A program made the translations under genes and the position numbers. Below the pieces are notes generated by a model. That model was not told the origin of the DNA. It searched no databases and saw only the letters and a list, made by a program, of their open reading frames with translations. From contig WRDV01000061.1 in the NCBI GenBank assembly GCA_009779655.1, positions 1-6,441 on the forward strand: DNA of 6,441 nucleotides. Reading direction: 5' to 3'. Below, one piece after another: positions 1 through 5,958 of the stretch; the first letter of the stretch is position 1, and the number at the start of each line of letters is the position of its first letter. Origin of the DNA: Dehalococcoidia bacterium (GTDB lineage Bacteria > Chloroflexota > Dehalococcoidia > Dehalococcoidales > UBA1222).

Positions 1-108
1 TCTATGGTTTTCGAGGTTGCAACAGAGCTTTTTTGCTGTTGTTCCAACTATCGCAGTCGATATTTCATTGGAAAGCCACTTTTTTAGACCATTATTCAAC
101 AGGCCCAT
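1..108 (-). CDS. Unrecognised protein, N-terminal part (runs off left edge)
   Basis: An open frame on the minus strand begins with ATG at 106-108 and stays open for 36 codons to the window edge. The peptide starts MGLLNNGLKKWLSNEIST and continues with a short Ala/Thr/Lys-rich stretch, then two adjacent cysteines. I do not recognise a family, and no signal peptide or membrane segment is evident in this part. The start lies 16 bp after the stop of the SemiSWEET gene in the same direction, so it could be the fourth member of the yccF-birA-SemiSWEET run. No convincing Shine-Dalgarno site precedes the ATG. A chance open frame of this length is possible. Confidence 0.4.
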   Translation of the reverse strand, partial: MGLLNNGLKKWLSNEISTAIVGTTAKKLCCNLENHR

Positions 109-124
109 ATAATGCGTTCTGTTT

Positions 125-391
125 CTACTGGTTACGCTTTGCGTTATTCCTTATTGTGTAAGCCAATATGACGGACGCAAGTACAAACGTGACGCTGTTG
201 GCTAGTATGATAGCAATCTCCGATATGTAAATCCCGTATAATAGCCAGAGTAAAACGCCCGTTGTGAACAGGATATACATAGCGAGCGAGATTCCTGAAG
301 TATCTTTCGTTCTAATTGTGCGAACAGCCTGCGGCACAAAGGAAGCCGTTGTAAAAATCGCCGCAATAATGCCAATAATCTTGAATGACAC
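125..391 (-). CDS. SemiSWEET / PQ-loop family transporter
   Basis: An 88-residue membrane protein with three predicted transmembrane helices (about 4-22, 36-54 and 58-80), the usual size and topology of a bacterial SemiSWEET, which works as a dimer of three-helix bundles. Family signatures visible are the PQ pair at residues 20-21 within SFVPQ, the following TIRTKDTSGIS loop (25-35), an LWLLYG segment near 48-53 and an Asn in helix 3 (N65). Known members move small sugars down their gradient; the substrate here cannot be read from sequence. The start is GTG at 389-391, the only start codon after an upstream in-frame stop. It is preceded on the minus strand by a GAGGG ribosome-binding site (399-403) with 7-nt spacing. 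It begins 18 bp after the birA stop, so co-transcription with birA is likely. Confidence 0.88.
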   Translation of the reverse strand: MSFKIIGIIAAIFTTASFVPQAVRTIRTKDTSGISLAMYILFTTGVLLWLLYGIYISEIAIILANSVTFVLASVILAYTIRNNAKRNQ

Positions 392-409
392 AAAATGTCC
401 CTCGCTTTA

Positions 410-1216
410 TTATTGATATACATCGTGTCCACAATGCCTAGTTTTCAATGTAACATCCCCGGCGGGAATTACAATAAGTTCCCCGCTTTGCTCACGCAGC
501 AAAAGTGCTCCGTCTGCGTTGATTGCCTCAGCTAATCCTTCATATACGACAGCGCCGCTTTTCACTGTGACACGTTCACCCAGTGTCACTAATCTCTGTT
601 TCCACTCATGCCACAATAGCCCGCCATCTATCAGCGCATTGTAGCGTCGCTCGAAATTCTGCAGCAGGCTTATAATTAACTTGTGACGCAATACTTCACA
701 GCCCGTAATTTGGGATAAACTGACAGCAGTATCAACAATTTCCGCAGGCTGTTCTGACGCCATCATATTAGCATTTATGCCGATGCCAACAACAGCCCAT
801 AATTTACCATGCTCATCCTGCCCGCTACGCGCAATAATACCGCTCACCTTTTTATTGTGCAGCATCACATCATTGGGCCATTTGAAGCAAGCATCAAGTC
901 CGCATGTTTCATGTATGGCATCAGCTGTAGCCAATGAAGCCAATATTGTTAGCTGAGACAGCACTTGCATAGGAGGATGCAGAATAACAGAAAGGTAGAC
1001 TCCTCCTATAGGAGAAACCCACTGTCTGGACAATCGTCCTTGTCCGCGCTCCTGCTTCTCACATAATACAACTGTGCCATGAGGCGCTGTCGAAATATTT
1101 TTTTGTGCTACGTCCATTGTTGAGGACATAACCTGGCAATATATGACATTGTTGCCCATGCACTGCGTCCGCAATGCGTTAGATATCTCATCAGCAGACA
1201 GCGGACTAAGAAGCAT
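410..1216 (-). CDS. birA: Biotin--[acetyl-CoA-carboxylase] ligase (monofunctional BirA)
   Basis: This enzyme activates biotin with ATP to biotinyl-AMP and attaches it to the target lysine of biotin carboxyl carrier domains in the cytoplasm. The 268-residue protein shows the biotin-binding SSTMD segment (31-35), the adenylate-binding loop ERGQGRLSRQW (56-66), KWPNDV (112-117) with the catalytic lysine, KVSGII (123-128) and GIGIN (144-148). The C-terminal BPL_C beta domain covers about 212-256. It lacks the N-terminal winged helix of E. coli BirA (321 aa), so it should not act as the biotin-operon repressor. I prefer the ATG at 1214-1216 because a minus-strand AAGGA lies 9 nt upstream; an in-frame TTG at 1223-1225 abuts that site and is unlikely. 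The gene follows yccF by 44 bp and precedes the SemiSWEET gene by 18 bp. Confidence 0.95.
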   Translation of the reverse strand: MLLSPLSADEISNALRTQCMGNNVIYCQVMSSTMDVAQKNISTAPHGTVVLCEKQERGQGRLSRQWVSPIGGVYLSVILHPPMQVLSQLTILASLATADAIHETCGLDACFKWPNDVMLHNKKVSGIIARSGQDEHGKLWAVVGIGINANMMASEQPAEIVDTAVSLSQITGCEVLRHKLIISLLQNFERRYNALIDGGLLWHEWKQRLVTLGERVTVKSGAVVYEGLAEAINADGALLLREQSGELIVIPAGDVTLKTRHCGHDVYQ

Positions 1217-1225
1217 TTTAGACAA

Positions 1226-1230
1226 TCCTT
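1226..1230 (-). promoter_or_regulatory. Ribosome-binding site deciding the birA start
   Basis: The minus strand reads AAGGA here, 9 nt before the ATG at 1214-1216. The alternative TTG start at 1223-1225 would touch this site with no spacing, so the site favours the shorter 268-aa BirA. Confidence 0.6.
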
Positions 1231-1260
1231 ATCAGGTATTTTTGTCAAACGACAATGCTG

Positions 1261-1623
1261 CTATGATGAAATGCTTGCGCCAAATGGCATAAGCGCGAGC
1301 TTGGCCAGCTTGAAATGCTGCTTTCCGAATGGAATGCCAATAATAGTGATACAGTATAGACATCCGACTATAAATGAGCCAACTGCAAGGCAGATACCGC
1401 CGAATATAAGCCATAGCATATTGAGTATTAGATTACCGGCGCCGCGCCCATAGATAACTTTCTTCCCAAAAGGAAACAGTGCGAGCCTCGCGATTTTAAA
1501 AGCTTGCAGACCGATAGGAATGCCAATAATGCTGACGCACCAAAGCGCGCCAATAATTAACCATCCAAATGCCATCGCTAAACCGCCGAAGATAAACCAG
1601 ATAATATTACCGATGGTTTTCAT
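1261..1623 (-). CDS. yccF: YccF-domain inner-membrane protein
   Basis: A 120-residue hydrophobic protein made of two homologous YccF repeats, residues about 5-53 and 63-115. Each runs from a GN(I/L)I start through (F/L)IFGG and IIGIP(I/F)G to a closing PFG (repeat 1: LFPFG; repeat 2: LMPFG). Each repeat has two hydrophobic stretches, giving about four membrane segments with a short basic link (KKVIYGRG) between the repeats. The length is close to that of the family, whose biochemical function is not established. The start is secure: ATG at 1621-1623 with an ideal AAGGAGG (1631-1637, minus strand) at 7-nt spacing. It is the first gene of the leftward run and is divergent from the homocysteine operon. 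Confidence 0.93.
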   Translation of the reverse strand: MKTIGNIIWFIFGGLAMAFGWLIIGALWCVSIIGIPIGLQAFKIARLALFPFGKKVIYGRGAGNLILNMLWLIFGGICLAVGSFIVGCLYCITIIGIPFGKQHFKLAKLALMPFGASISS

Positions 1624-1651
1624 ATCCGTTCCTCCTTGTTGGTAATAGCTG

Positions 1652-1680
1652 ATTGTAGCAAACCAATAGAATTAAAACAA
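1652..1680 (-). promoter_or_regulatory. Sigma70-type promoter for the yccF-birA-SemiSWEET run
   Basis: Read on the minus strand, TTGTTT (1675-1680) is separated by exactly 17 bp from TACAAT (1652-1657), a 5/6 match to the -10 consensus. The expected start of transcription is near 1645, giving a leader of about 22 nt that still contains the AAGGAGG site of yccF. It overlaps the candidate rightward -10 at 1667-1672. Confidence 0.65.
1667..1672 (+). promoter_or_regulatory. Candidate -10 element for the homocysteine operon
   Basis: TAGAAT matches the -10 consensus at 5 of 6 positions. The region 16-18 bp upstream has no good -35 hexamer (the best TTG-starting hexamers are 21-24 bp away), so the promoter is weak, activator-dependent or mis-assigned. 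If used, transcription would begin near 1679, just before the hairpin element at 1682-1738, leaving a leader of about 125 nt before the first ATG. Confidence 0.35.
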
Positions 1681-1681
1681 A

Positions 1682-1738
1682 ACTCTTGCGGCACCAGATG
1701 CGCGCCAAAGCGCAAGCTTGTTGGTGTTTGACAAGAGT
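1682..1738 (+). promoter_or_regulatory. Nested stem-loop in the leader of the homocysteine operon (candidate cis-regulatory RNA)
   Basis: Three stacked helices can be drawn. P1 is a perfect 7-bp stem, ACTCTTG (1682-1688) with CAAGAGT (1732-1738). P2 is CACCA (1692-1696) with TGGTG (1722-1726), extendable by a G-U pair at each end. P3 is TGCGC (1699-1703) with GCGCA (1710-1714), closing a GCCAAA loop. Small internal loops (CG and TTGA) separate P1 from P2. The element lies 66-122 nt upstream of the DUF39 start codon. It does not match the SAM-I core, although P1 recalls the outer stem of that class. Alternative CAAGC/GCTTG pairings link it to the ribosome-binding site. The regulatory role and the ligand are inference. 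Confidence 0.4.
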
Positions 1739-1803
1739 GCGGCAAGCAGACTACCATAAAGCCATCATTAGTGCCGGCGTAGGCGTTAGCTTGGAGCTCA
1801 AAT

Positions 1804-3003
1804 ATGGCTAAAACAATCGAGGAAATCAACGAGAAAATCAAGCAGGGCAAAGCCGTAATCGCCACTGCTGAAGAAATTATCGGTATAGCCCGCGATAAAG
1901 GAATGTCTTGTGCCGCGCGCGAGGTAGACGTTGTTACCACAGGCACTTTCGGTCCAATGTGCTCGTCCGGCGCTTACTTTAATTTGGGGCATGCCAAGCC
2001 GCGCATCAAGCTTGGCGGCGGCAAGGCCACTCTTAACGATGTACAAGCCTACACCGGATATGCCGCTGCAGATCTGTTAATCGGAGCCAACGCCTTGCCG
2101 GATGATGACCCGCGCAATCGTGTGCGCCCGGGAGAGTTTAACTACGGAGGCGGACATGTAATTGAGGAGCTAGTCGCCGGTAGAGATGTTCGCTTAGTGG
2201 CATCAGCCTATGGTACAGATTGCTACCCACGCAAGAATCTCGACACACTAATCAACATCAACGACTTAAATGAGGCGGTATTGTTTAATCCGCGTAATGC
2301 ATACCAGAATTATAACGTAGCGGTTAACTCTTCAGAGAAGATGTTATACACCTACATGGGTATTTTGAAGCCGCGTTTTGCCAATGCCAACTATTGCTCT
2401 GCAGGACAGCTTTCGCCGCTTTTGAATGATCCTTACCTCAAAACTATCGGCATCGGCACGCGCATATTTTTAGGCGGCGGAATAGGTTATGTGGTATGGA
2501 ACGGCACCCAACACAACCCTGAAGTAACGCGAAGCGACAACGGCGTGCCCAAGCGCGGCGCTAGCACACTTGCTGTTATCGGCGATTTAAAACAGATGTG
2601 TCCTCGATGGTTACGCGGTGTCAGCATGCTAGGATACGGCGCTACCTTAGCCGTCGGTATTGGCGTGCCTATTCCTATCCTGAGCGATGAAATACTTAAC
2701 TACACTCTTGTCAGCGATTCTGACATACTGGCACCGGTTGTAGATTACTCCAGCACTTTCCCGCAGCGCGAACCTGAAGTTCTGGCAGAGGTAAGCTATG
2801 CCGATCTGAAAAGCGGCAGCTTCAAACTAAATGGCAAGGATGTAGCCACTGCATCGCTTTCGAGTTACTCGCGCGCAGCCGAAATTGCTGTTACCTTAAA
2901 GGAATGGTTGCAGCAAGGCAAGTTCCTGCTGACACAGCCAGTAAAGCCCTTGCCAAGCATAGGCGACAGCATCGTATCAAAAGTATTAAATGAGCGCAGC
3001 TAG
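1804..3003 (+). CDS. Homocysteine biosynthesis protein, DUF39/HcyBio family (COG1900, MA1821-like)
   Basis: A 399-residue cytoplasmic protein matching the DUF39/HcyBio family throughout. Members are needed in Methanosarcina to make homocysteine from aspartate semialdehyde and sulfide, replacing the O-acyl-homoserine route. Recognisable segments are TTGTFGPMCSSGA (45-57), GHAKPRIKLGGGKATLNDV (62-80), YGTDCYPR (136-143), FNPRNAYQNYNVAVN (161-175), FLGGGIGY (222-229) and the Gly/Pro-rich VGIGVPIPIL (284-293). C53 and C140 sit in the two conserved motifs and are the likely equivalents of the MA1821 cysteines implicated in persulfide chemistry; C36, C198 and C266 are also present. The protein ends soon after the DUF39 region, with no room for the C-terminal CBS pair I recall in MA1821. 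The start is supported by GGAG (1793-1796), 7 nt before ATG. It is the first gene of a four-gene operon; the next begins 10 bp after its stop. Confidence 0.93.
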   Translation: MAKTIEEINEKIKQGKAVIATAEEIIGIARDKGMSCAAREVDVVTTGTFGPMCSSGAYFNLGHAKPRIKLGGGKATLNDVQAYTGYAAADLLIGANALPDDDPRNRVRPGEFNYGGGHVIEELVAGRDVRLVASAYGTDCYPRKNLDTLININDLNEAVLFNPRNAYQNYNVAVNSSEKMLYTYMGILKPRFANANYCSAGQLSPLLNDPYLKTIGIGTRIFLGGGIGYVVWNGTQHNPEVTRSDNGVPKRGASTLAVIGDLKQMCPRWLRGVSMLGYGATLAVGIGVPIPILSDEILNYTLVSDSDILAPVVDYSSTFPQREPEVLAEVSYADLKSGSFKLNGKDVATASLSSYSRAAEIAVTLKEWLQQGKFLLTQPVKPLPSIGDSIVSKVLNERS

Positions 3004-3009
3004 AGGTGA
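3003..3009 (+). promoter_or_regulatory. Ribosome-binding site deciding the NIL-ferredoxin start
   Basis: GAGGTGA overlaps the last base of the DUF39 stop codon and lies 4 nt before the ATG at 3014. This favours 3014 over an upstream in-frame ATG at 2990 that would lie inside the DUF39 gene. The placement suggests translational coupling of the two genes. Confidence 0.65.
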
Positions 3010-3013
3010 CGCT

Positions 3014-3424
3014 ATGAAAATATCGCATAAGTTGGTATTGCATTTTCCGCCTCGTATTGTAGAGCAGCCCGTTATAAATAATCTAATCAAGAACTATGAC
3101 CTTAGTTTCAACATACTGAAAGCTTCTATCATTCCAAACCAAGAAGGTTATGTCGTCTTAGAGCTTTCCGGCGAGCAGGATAAATATGACGCAGGCATTG
3201 AATACATCACCTCAGCCGGGGTGAAGATTGAGTCGCTGTCGCGCTCTGTTTTGCGCAATGACGAGCGCTGCACCGGTTGCGGCGCCTGCGTCAGCGTATG
3301 TCCGTCACGCTCTTTTATAGTTGAGCCACAAACACGCTTGGTAAGTTTTGACAATAACCGATGCGTGGCATGCGGACTATGTATAAAAGCTTGTCCTCCG
3401 CGCGCCATGGAATTCCACTTTTAG
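3014..3424 (+). CDS. NIL-domain 2x[4Fe-4S] ferredoxin (MA1822-like)
   Basis: A 136-residue protein with an N-terminal NIL domain (about 2-75, beginning KISHKLVLHFPP), a small ligand-binding-type fold also found in the methionine importer ATPase MetN. It is followed by a bacterial-type ferredoxin with two complete cluster motifs: C86-x2-C89-x2-C92-x3-C96-P and C117-x2-C120-x2-C123-x3-C127-P. All eight cysteines are present, so two [4Fe-4S] clusters are expected. The Methanosarcina homologue MA1822 works with MA1821 in homocysteine synthesis, probably supplying electrons for reductive sulfur transfer. The gene lies 10 bp after DUF39 and 10 bp before the UPF0280 gene. The start at 3014 is chosen for its GAGGTGA site; an in-frame ATG at 2990 would add eight residues that do not resemble a NIL start. 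Confidence 0.93.
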   Translation: MKISHKLVLHFPPRIVEQPVINNLIKNYDLSFNILKASIIPNQEGYVVLELSGEQDKYDAGIEYITSAGVKIESLSRSVLRNDERCTGCGACVSVCPSRSFIVEPQTRLVSFDNNRCVACGLCIKACPPRAMEFHF

Positions 3425-3434
3425 AGAACGTACT

Positions 3435-4172
3435 ATGTACCAGTCGCGCCATTACCGAACATGGGTAAATGATGGGGGACTGGCTTGCTATAACACGCGC
3501 TTCAAGGAAAGCGACCTGTATATACACACGTGTACCGATCTATCAGTTGTGGCATCTGAATATCTGCGGCTATTACGCGCCGATATTGAGAACTACATAC
3601 AAGCACATCCGTTCTTCGCTGCGTCATTTGAACCGCTTGAGGTTGAAGCTGCCGCACCGCTTATTGTAAAACGCATGGCGTATGCGGCCAAAAGCGCAAG
3701 CGTAGGCCCGATGGCAGCGGTAGCTGGAGCCATATCAGAGCTTATGGGAGAAAAACTCTCAGCTCTATCATCAGAGGTAATCATTGAGAATGGTGGCGAT
3801 GACTATGTGCGCTCAGGGCGCGAGCGTATCGTCGATATCTATGCTGGAAGCTCGCCTCTATCAGGCAGAGTAGGTCTGCGCCTAGAACCACAAGACATGC
3901 CGCTTGGCATATGCACTTCATCCGCAACAGTGGGGCCATCGATTAGCTTTGGCAAAACTGATGCCAGCGTCGTCGTATCACAATCTGCCGCATTAGCCGA
4001 TGCCGCCGCAAGCGCTGTCGGCAACGCTGTATGTTCAGCAGATGATATTCAACGCGGGCTTGATACGGCGCAAAGCATCCCTGGAGTGATAGGTGCCATC
4101 ATCATCGTTGGAGATAAACTTGGAGCATGCGGCAAGCTGGAGTTGTGCCAAATTGATGTGAAAAAATCTTAA
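3435..4172 (+). CDS. UPF0280 / COG2122 ApbE-like protein (MA1715-like), sulfide assimilation
   Basis: A 245-residue protein with the full set of UPF0280 signatures: KESDLYI (24-30) near the N-terminus, VGPMAAVAGAI (90-100), ENGGD (118-122), GICTSSATVGPS (158-169) running into SFGKTDA (171-177), and ALADAAASAVGN (186-197). The family is related in fold to the flavin transferase ApbE, but flavin transfer has not been shown for it as far as I know. The Methanosarcina member MA1715 supports efficient use of sulfide for cysteine and homocysteine synthesis, so here the protein likely delivers or stabilises sulfur for the DUF39/ferredoxin pair. It starts 10 bp after the ferredoxin stop with only a weak AGAG site, which fits coupled translation. 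Arg codons are almost all CGN (11 of 12), matching a resident core gene. Confidence 0.92.
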   Translation: MYQSRHYRTWVNDGGLACYNTRFKESDLYIHTCTDLSVVASEYLRLLRADIENYIQAHPFFAASFEPLEVEAAAPLIVKRMAYAAKSASVGPMAAVAGAISELMGEKLSALSSEVIIENGGDDYVRSGRERIVDIYAGSSPLSGRVGLRLEPQDMPLGICTSSATVGPSISFGKTDASVVVSQSAALADAAASAVGNAVCSADDIQRGLDTAQSIPGVIGAIIIVGDKLGACGKLELCQIDVKKS

Positions 4173-4187
4173 GTAGCAGCGTTTTAA

Positions 4188-5378
4188 ATGAAAAAGTTAT
4201 TTTCGCTACGTAATGTAATACTTCTAGGGTTCGTCAGTTTTTTTACAGATCTCAGCACAGAGATGATTTACCCGCTTATACCGCTGTACCTCACAGTCTC
4301 TTTCGGCGCTACGCCAGCACTTGTTGGCGTAATTGAGGGCATCGCCGAGAGCGCCGCCAGCCTGCTTAAGGTATTCAGCGGATATATAACCGACCGCTTT
4401 CAGAAAAAGAAATCTATCGCCTTTTTAGGCTATGCAACAGGAATTATATATAAGCTGGCACTAATATTCGCCGTCACATGGGGCGGAGTGCTGGGGGCTC
4501 GCGTGATTGACCGAGCCGGCAAAGGCATACGTACAGCGCCGCGTGACGTACTGGTCAGCGAGAGCGCCGACAAAGGGAGCTTAGGAAAAGCATTCGGACT
4601 GCATAAGGCGCTAGATATGTCCGGCGCGGCGATAGGTATTCTCATCACTTATTTCCTGTTGCGCGGAATGAGCACCGATTTTGATTATAGGAAAGTGTTC
4701 GCCATTTCAATAATTCCGGCCGTTATAGGTCTGAGTATGTTTTTCTTTATCAAGCAAAAGAATCAGCCTCGCCCTGCAAAAACGATGGAGCCCTTTTGGA
4801 AAAACATCCACAAAGTTAACGGTCAACTACGCTTATATTTGTTAGTAGTATTCCTATTCACCCTCGGAAACTCATCCAACACCTTTATCCTGCTCAAAGC
4901 AAAATCCACCGGGTTTGACACTATAAACGTTATCCTGCTTTATTTCATCTATAATCTCACTGCCTCAGGGTTGTCTTTTCCATTCGGTAAATTATCCGAC
5001 CGCATAGGAAGAAAGAAGCTCTTGGTACCGGGATATTTATTGTTTTCCGTATGTTATCTCGGGTTTGCCTTTGCAAACAGTCAATGGGTTATGGTCGCCG
5101 TATTCGTAATATACGGCGCGTATACCGCAATGATTACAGGAGTCGAAAGAGCGTTTGTTGCTGAAGTCTCACCGCTTGAGCTCAAAGGGACAATGCTTGG
5201 ACTGCAATCAACTGTGGCAGGGATTGCGCTGCTTCCGGCAAGCGTTATTGCCGGTGTATTGTGGACTTCATTCGGCTCTGCGGTTCCATTCGTATTTGGA
5301 GCCGGGTTATCGTTAGTTGCAGCCATTCTTCTGACAGTTTTTATGAAGAACACTCAAGCGCAGGAAGTATGCGAATAA
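4188..5378 (+). CDS. Major facilitator superfamily (MFS) transporter
   Basis: A 396-residue inner-membrane protein of typical MFS length, with about 12 hydrophobic segments in two halves separated by a basic cytoplasmic linker (about 187-212). Visible landmarks are FTDLSTEMIYPLIPLYL in helix 1 (19-35), motif A GYITDRFQKKKS (65-76), DRAGKGIRTAPRD (108-120), a second motif A GKLSDRIGRKK (267-277) and GVERAFVAEVSP (318-329). This pattern fits the poorly characterised prokaryotic subgroup around MJ1317; the substrate is unknown. The gene starts 15 bp after the UPF0280 stop with no clear Shine-Dalgarno site, so it is probably read with the homocysteine genes. Export or import of a sulfur compound, amino acid or drug are all possible, and position alone does not decide. 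Its CGC-rich Arg usage resembles its upstream neighbours. Confidence 0.9.
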   Translation: MKKLFSLRNVILLGFVSFFTDLSTEMIYPLIPLYLTVSFGATPALVGVIEGIAESAASLLKVFSGYITDRFQKKKSIAFLGYATGIIYKLALIFAVTWGGVLGARVIDRAGKGIRTAPRDVLVSESADKGSLGKAFGLHKALDMSGAAIGILITYFLLRGMSTDFDYRKVFAISIIPAVIGLSMFFFIKQKNQPRPAKTMEPFWKNIHKVNGQLRLYLLVVFLFTLGNSSNTFILLKAKSTGFDTINVILLYFIYNLTASGLSFPFGKLSDRIGRKKLLVPGYLLFSVCYLGFAFANSQWVMVAVFVIYGAYTAMITGVERAFVAEVSPLELKGTMLGLQSTVAGIALLPASVIAGVLWTSFGSAVPFVFGAGLSLVAAILLTVFMKNTQAQEVCE

Positions 5379-5439
5379 TTATTAGCGTCAATATAACTAT
5401 TACTTAGGAATTGAATAATTAGATAGATATATGATAAAA

Positions 5440-5464
5440 GGCACTATTCTAACTGTTTAGTGCC
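5440..5464. terminator. Stem-loop downstream of the MFS gene, possible terminator
   Basis: GGCACTA (5440-5446) pairs with TAGTGCC (5458-5464) over 7 bp with an 11-nt loop, 61 nt after the MFS stop. It is not followed by a T-run on the plus strand. On the minus strand the stem is followed by TTTTATC, which looks more like an intrinsic terminator in that direction. It may reduce read-through both ways. Confidence 0.35.
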
Positions 5465-5549
5465 AGAGTAATACTTCACTGGACATGTAAAACTATGTAT
5501 ATTCAACACTGGCGTACACATTTGCCTTGACCTCTATGCTCTTTCTTAA

Positions 5550-5580
5550 TTGTACCTCGCACAGGCTGATACGGTATAAT
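5550..5580 (+). promoter_or_regulatory. Promoter-like site before the 116-aa ORF
   Basis: A perfect TATAAT (5575-5580) sits at the centre of the palindrome GGTATAATACC (5573-5583). The only -35-like hexamer nearby is TTGTAC (5550-5555), 3 of 6 matches at a 19-bp spacing. Transcription would start near 5587, about 17 nt before the ATG of the 116-aa ORF. Confidence 0.4.
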
Positions 5581-5603
5581 ACCTAACATGTCTCCTACCT
5601 AAA

Positions 5604-5954
5604 ATGCAAAATAGTGAGGACAATGATAAGAAAAGGAAATATCCAAAAGGCACTGTAGCATGGAAACAGGGCTTTATCTGGATTATAAAAGTACCGCCTA
5701 TTAGAGGTACTGAGTGGAGTACCATATACTCGCGATATGCGCCCGCTGATGCTCTAAAGCGTAAACGTACACCCAGAGAAACAATTTATGAGAGAGGCGG
5801 AACGCCTCCTGATAAGATAGTACATAGAATGGGAGCTCTAACTGCAACTTATAGATCTGAAGGTGCTGACAAGCTACTGTTTACGCCTAATGTAAAGATA
5901 AAATCTAGTAAAGTGCCCGCGTTCTTGAAATCAAAGACACCGAGGTTTATGTAA
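5604..5954 (+). CDS. Unrecognised 116-aa basic protein
   Basis: An open frame of 116 residues with protein-like composition. It has a charged N-terminus, a compact aromatic core (KGTVAWKQGFIWIIKVPP, 15-32), then a basic, proline-rich second half ending SKTPRFM. It has no membrane segment, no signal peptide and no cysteine. I do not recognise a domain; the AWKQGFxW pattern faintly recalls small proteins of phages and mobile elements, but that is memory and not a match I can show. No Shine-Dalgarno site precedes the ATG, although a promoter-like TATAAT lies 24 nt upstream. Arg codons are AGA/AGG in 7 of 10 cases, against 1 of 12 in the UPF0280 gene, which suggests a different origin. A strong hairpin follows the stop by four bases, supporting a real single-gene unit. 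Confidence 0.6.
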   Translation: MQNSEDNDKKRKYPKGTVAWKQGFIWIIKVPPIRGTEWSTIYSRYAPADALKRKRTPRETIYERGGTPPDKIVHRMGALTATYRSEGADKLLFTPNVKIKSSKVPAFLKSKTPRFM

Positions 5955-5958
5955 TAAA

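Noticed and set aside
202..432. Leftward 76-aa ORF overlapping the SemiSWEET gene
   Set aside because: Same strand but another frame of a clear membrane transporter gene; the peptide is Arg/Leu/Cys-rich with no family resemblance.
1226..1262. Terminator between yccF and birA (TTGTC/GACAA stem)
   Set aside because: The stem is only 5 bp, and on the minus strand it is followed by A residues rather than T, so it would not end transcription of the leftward run.
1271..1453. Rightward 60-aa ORF opposite yccF
   Set aside because: Antisense shadow of the second YccF repeat, which is unmistakable on the other strand.
1682..1740. SAM-I (S-box) riboswitch
   Set aside because: The outer stem ACTCTTG/CAAGAGT resembles the P1 of this class, but the conserved GGAGGGA and GATGAAACCCGGCAACC-like core is absent, and the element is too short for the four-way junction.
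1620..1946. Leftward 108-aa ORF across the divergent intergenic region
   Set aside because: It lies opposite the start of the DUF39 gene, overlaps the first codons of yccF, crosses both promoters and has low-complexity shadow composition.
3148..3408. Leftward 86-aa ORF opposite the NIL-ferredoxin
   Set aside because: Antisense shadow of the cysteine-motif region; no start site and no recognisable domain.
3593..4024. Leftward Ala/Ser-rich ORFs opposite the UPF0280 gene
   Set aside because: Composition is that expected from the reverse of GC-richer codons; all UPF0280 motifs are on the plus strand.
5081..5353. Leftward 90-aa ORF opposite the 3' end of the MFS gene
   Set aside because: Thr/Asn/Ala-rich antisense shadow; the plus-strand frame gives well-formed MFS helices and motifs.
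5588..5602. Four-codon leader peptide ATG TCT CCT ACC TAA before the 116-aa ORF
   Set aside because: No ribosome-binding site, no regulatory codon run, and such short frames are common by chance.
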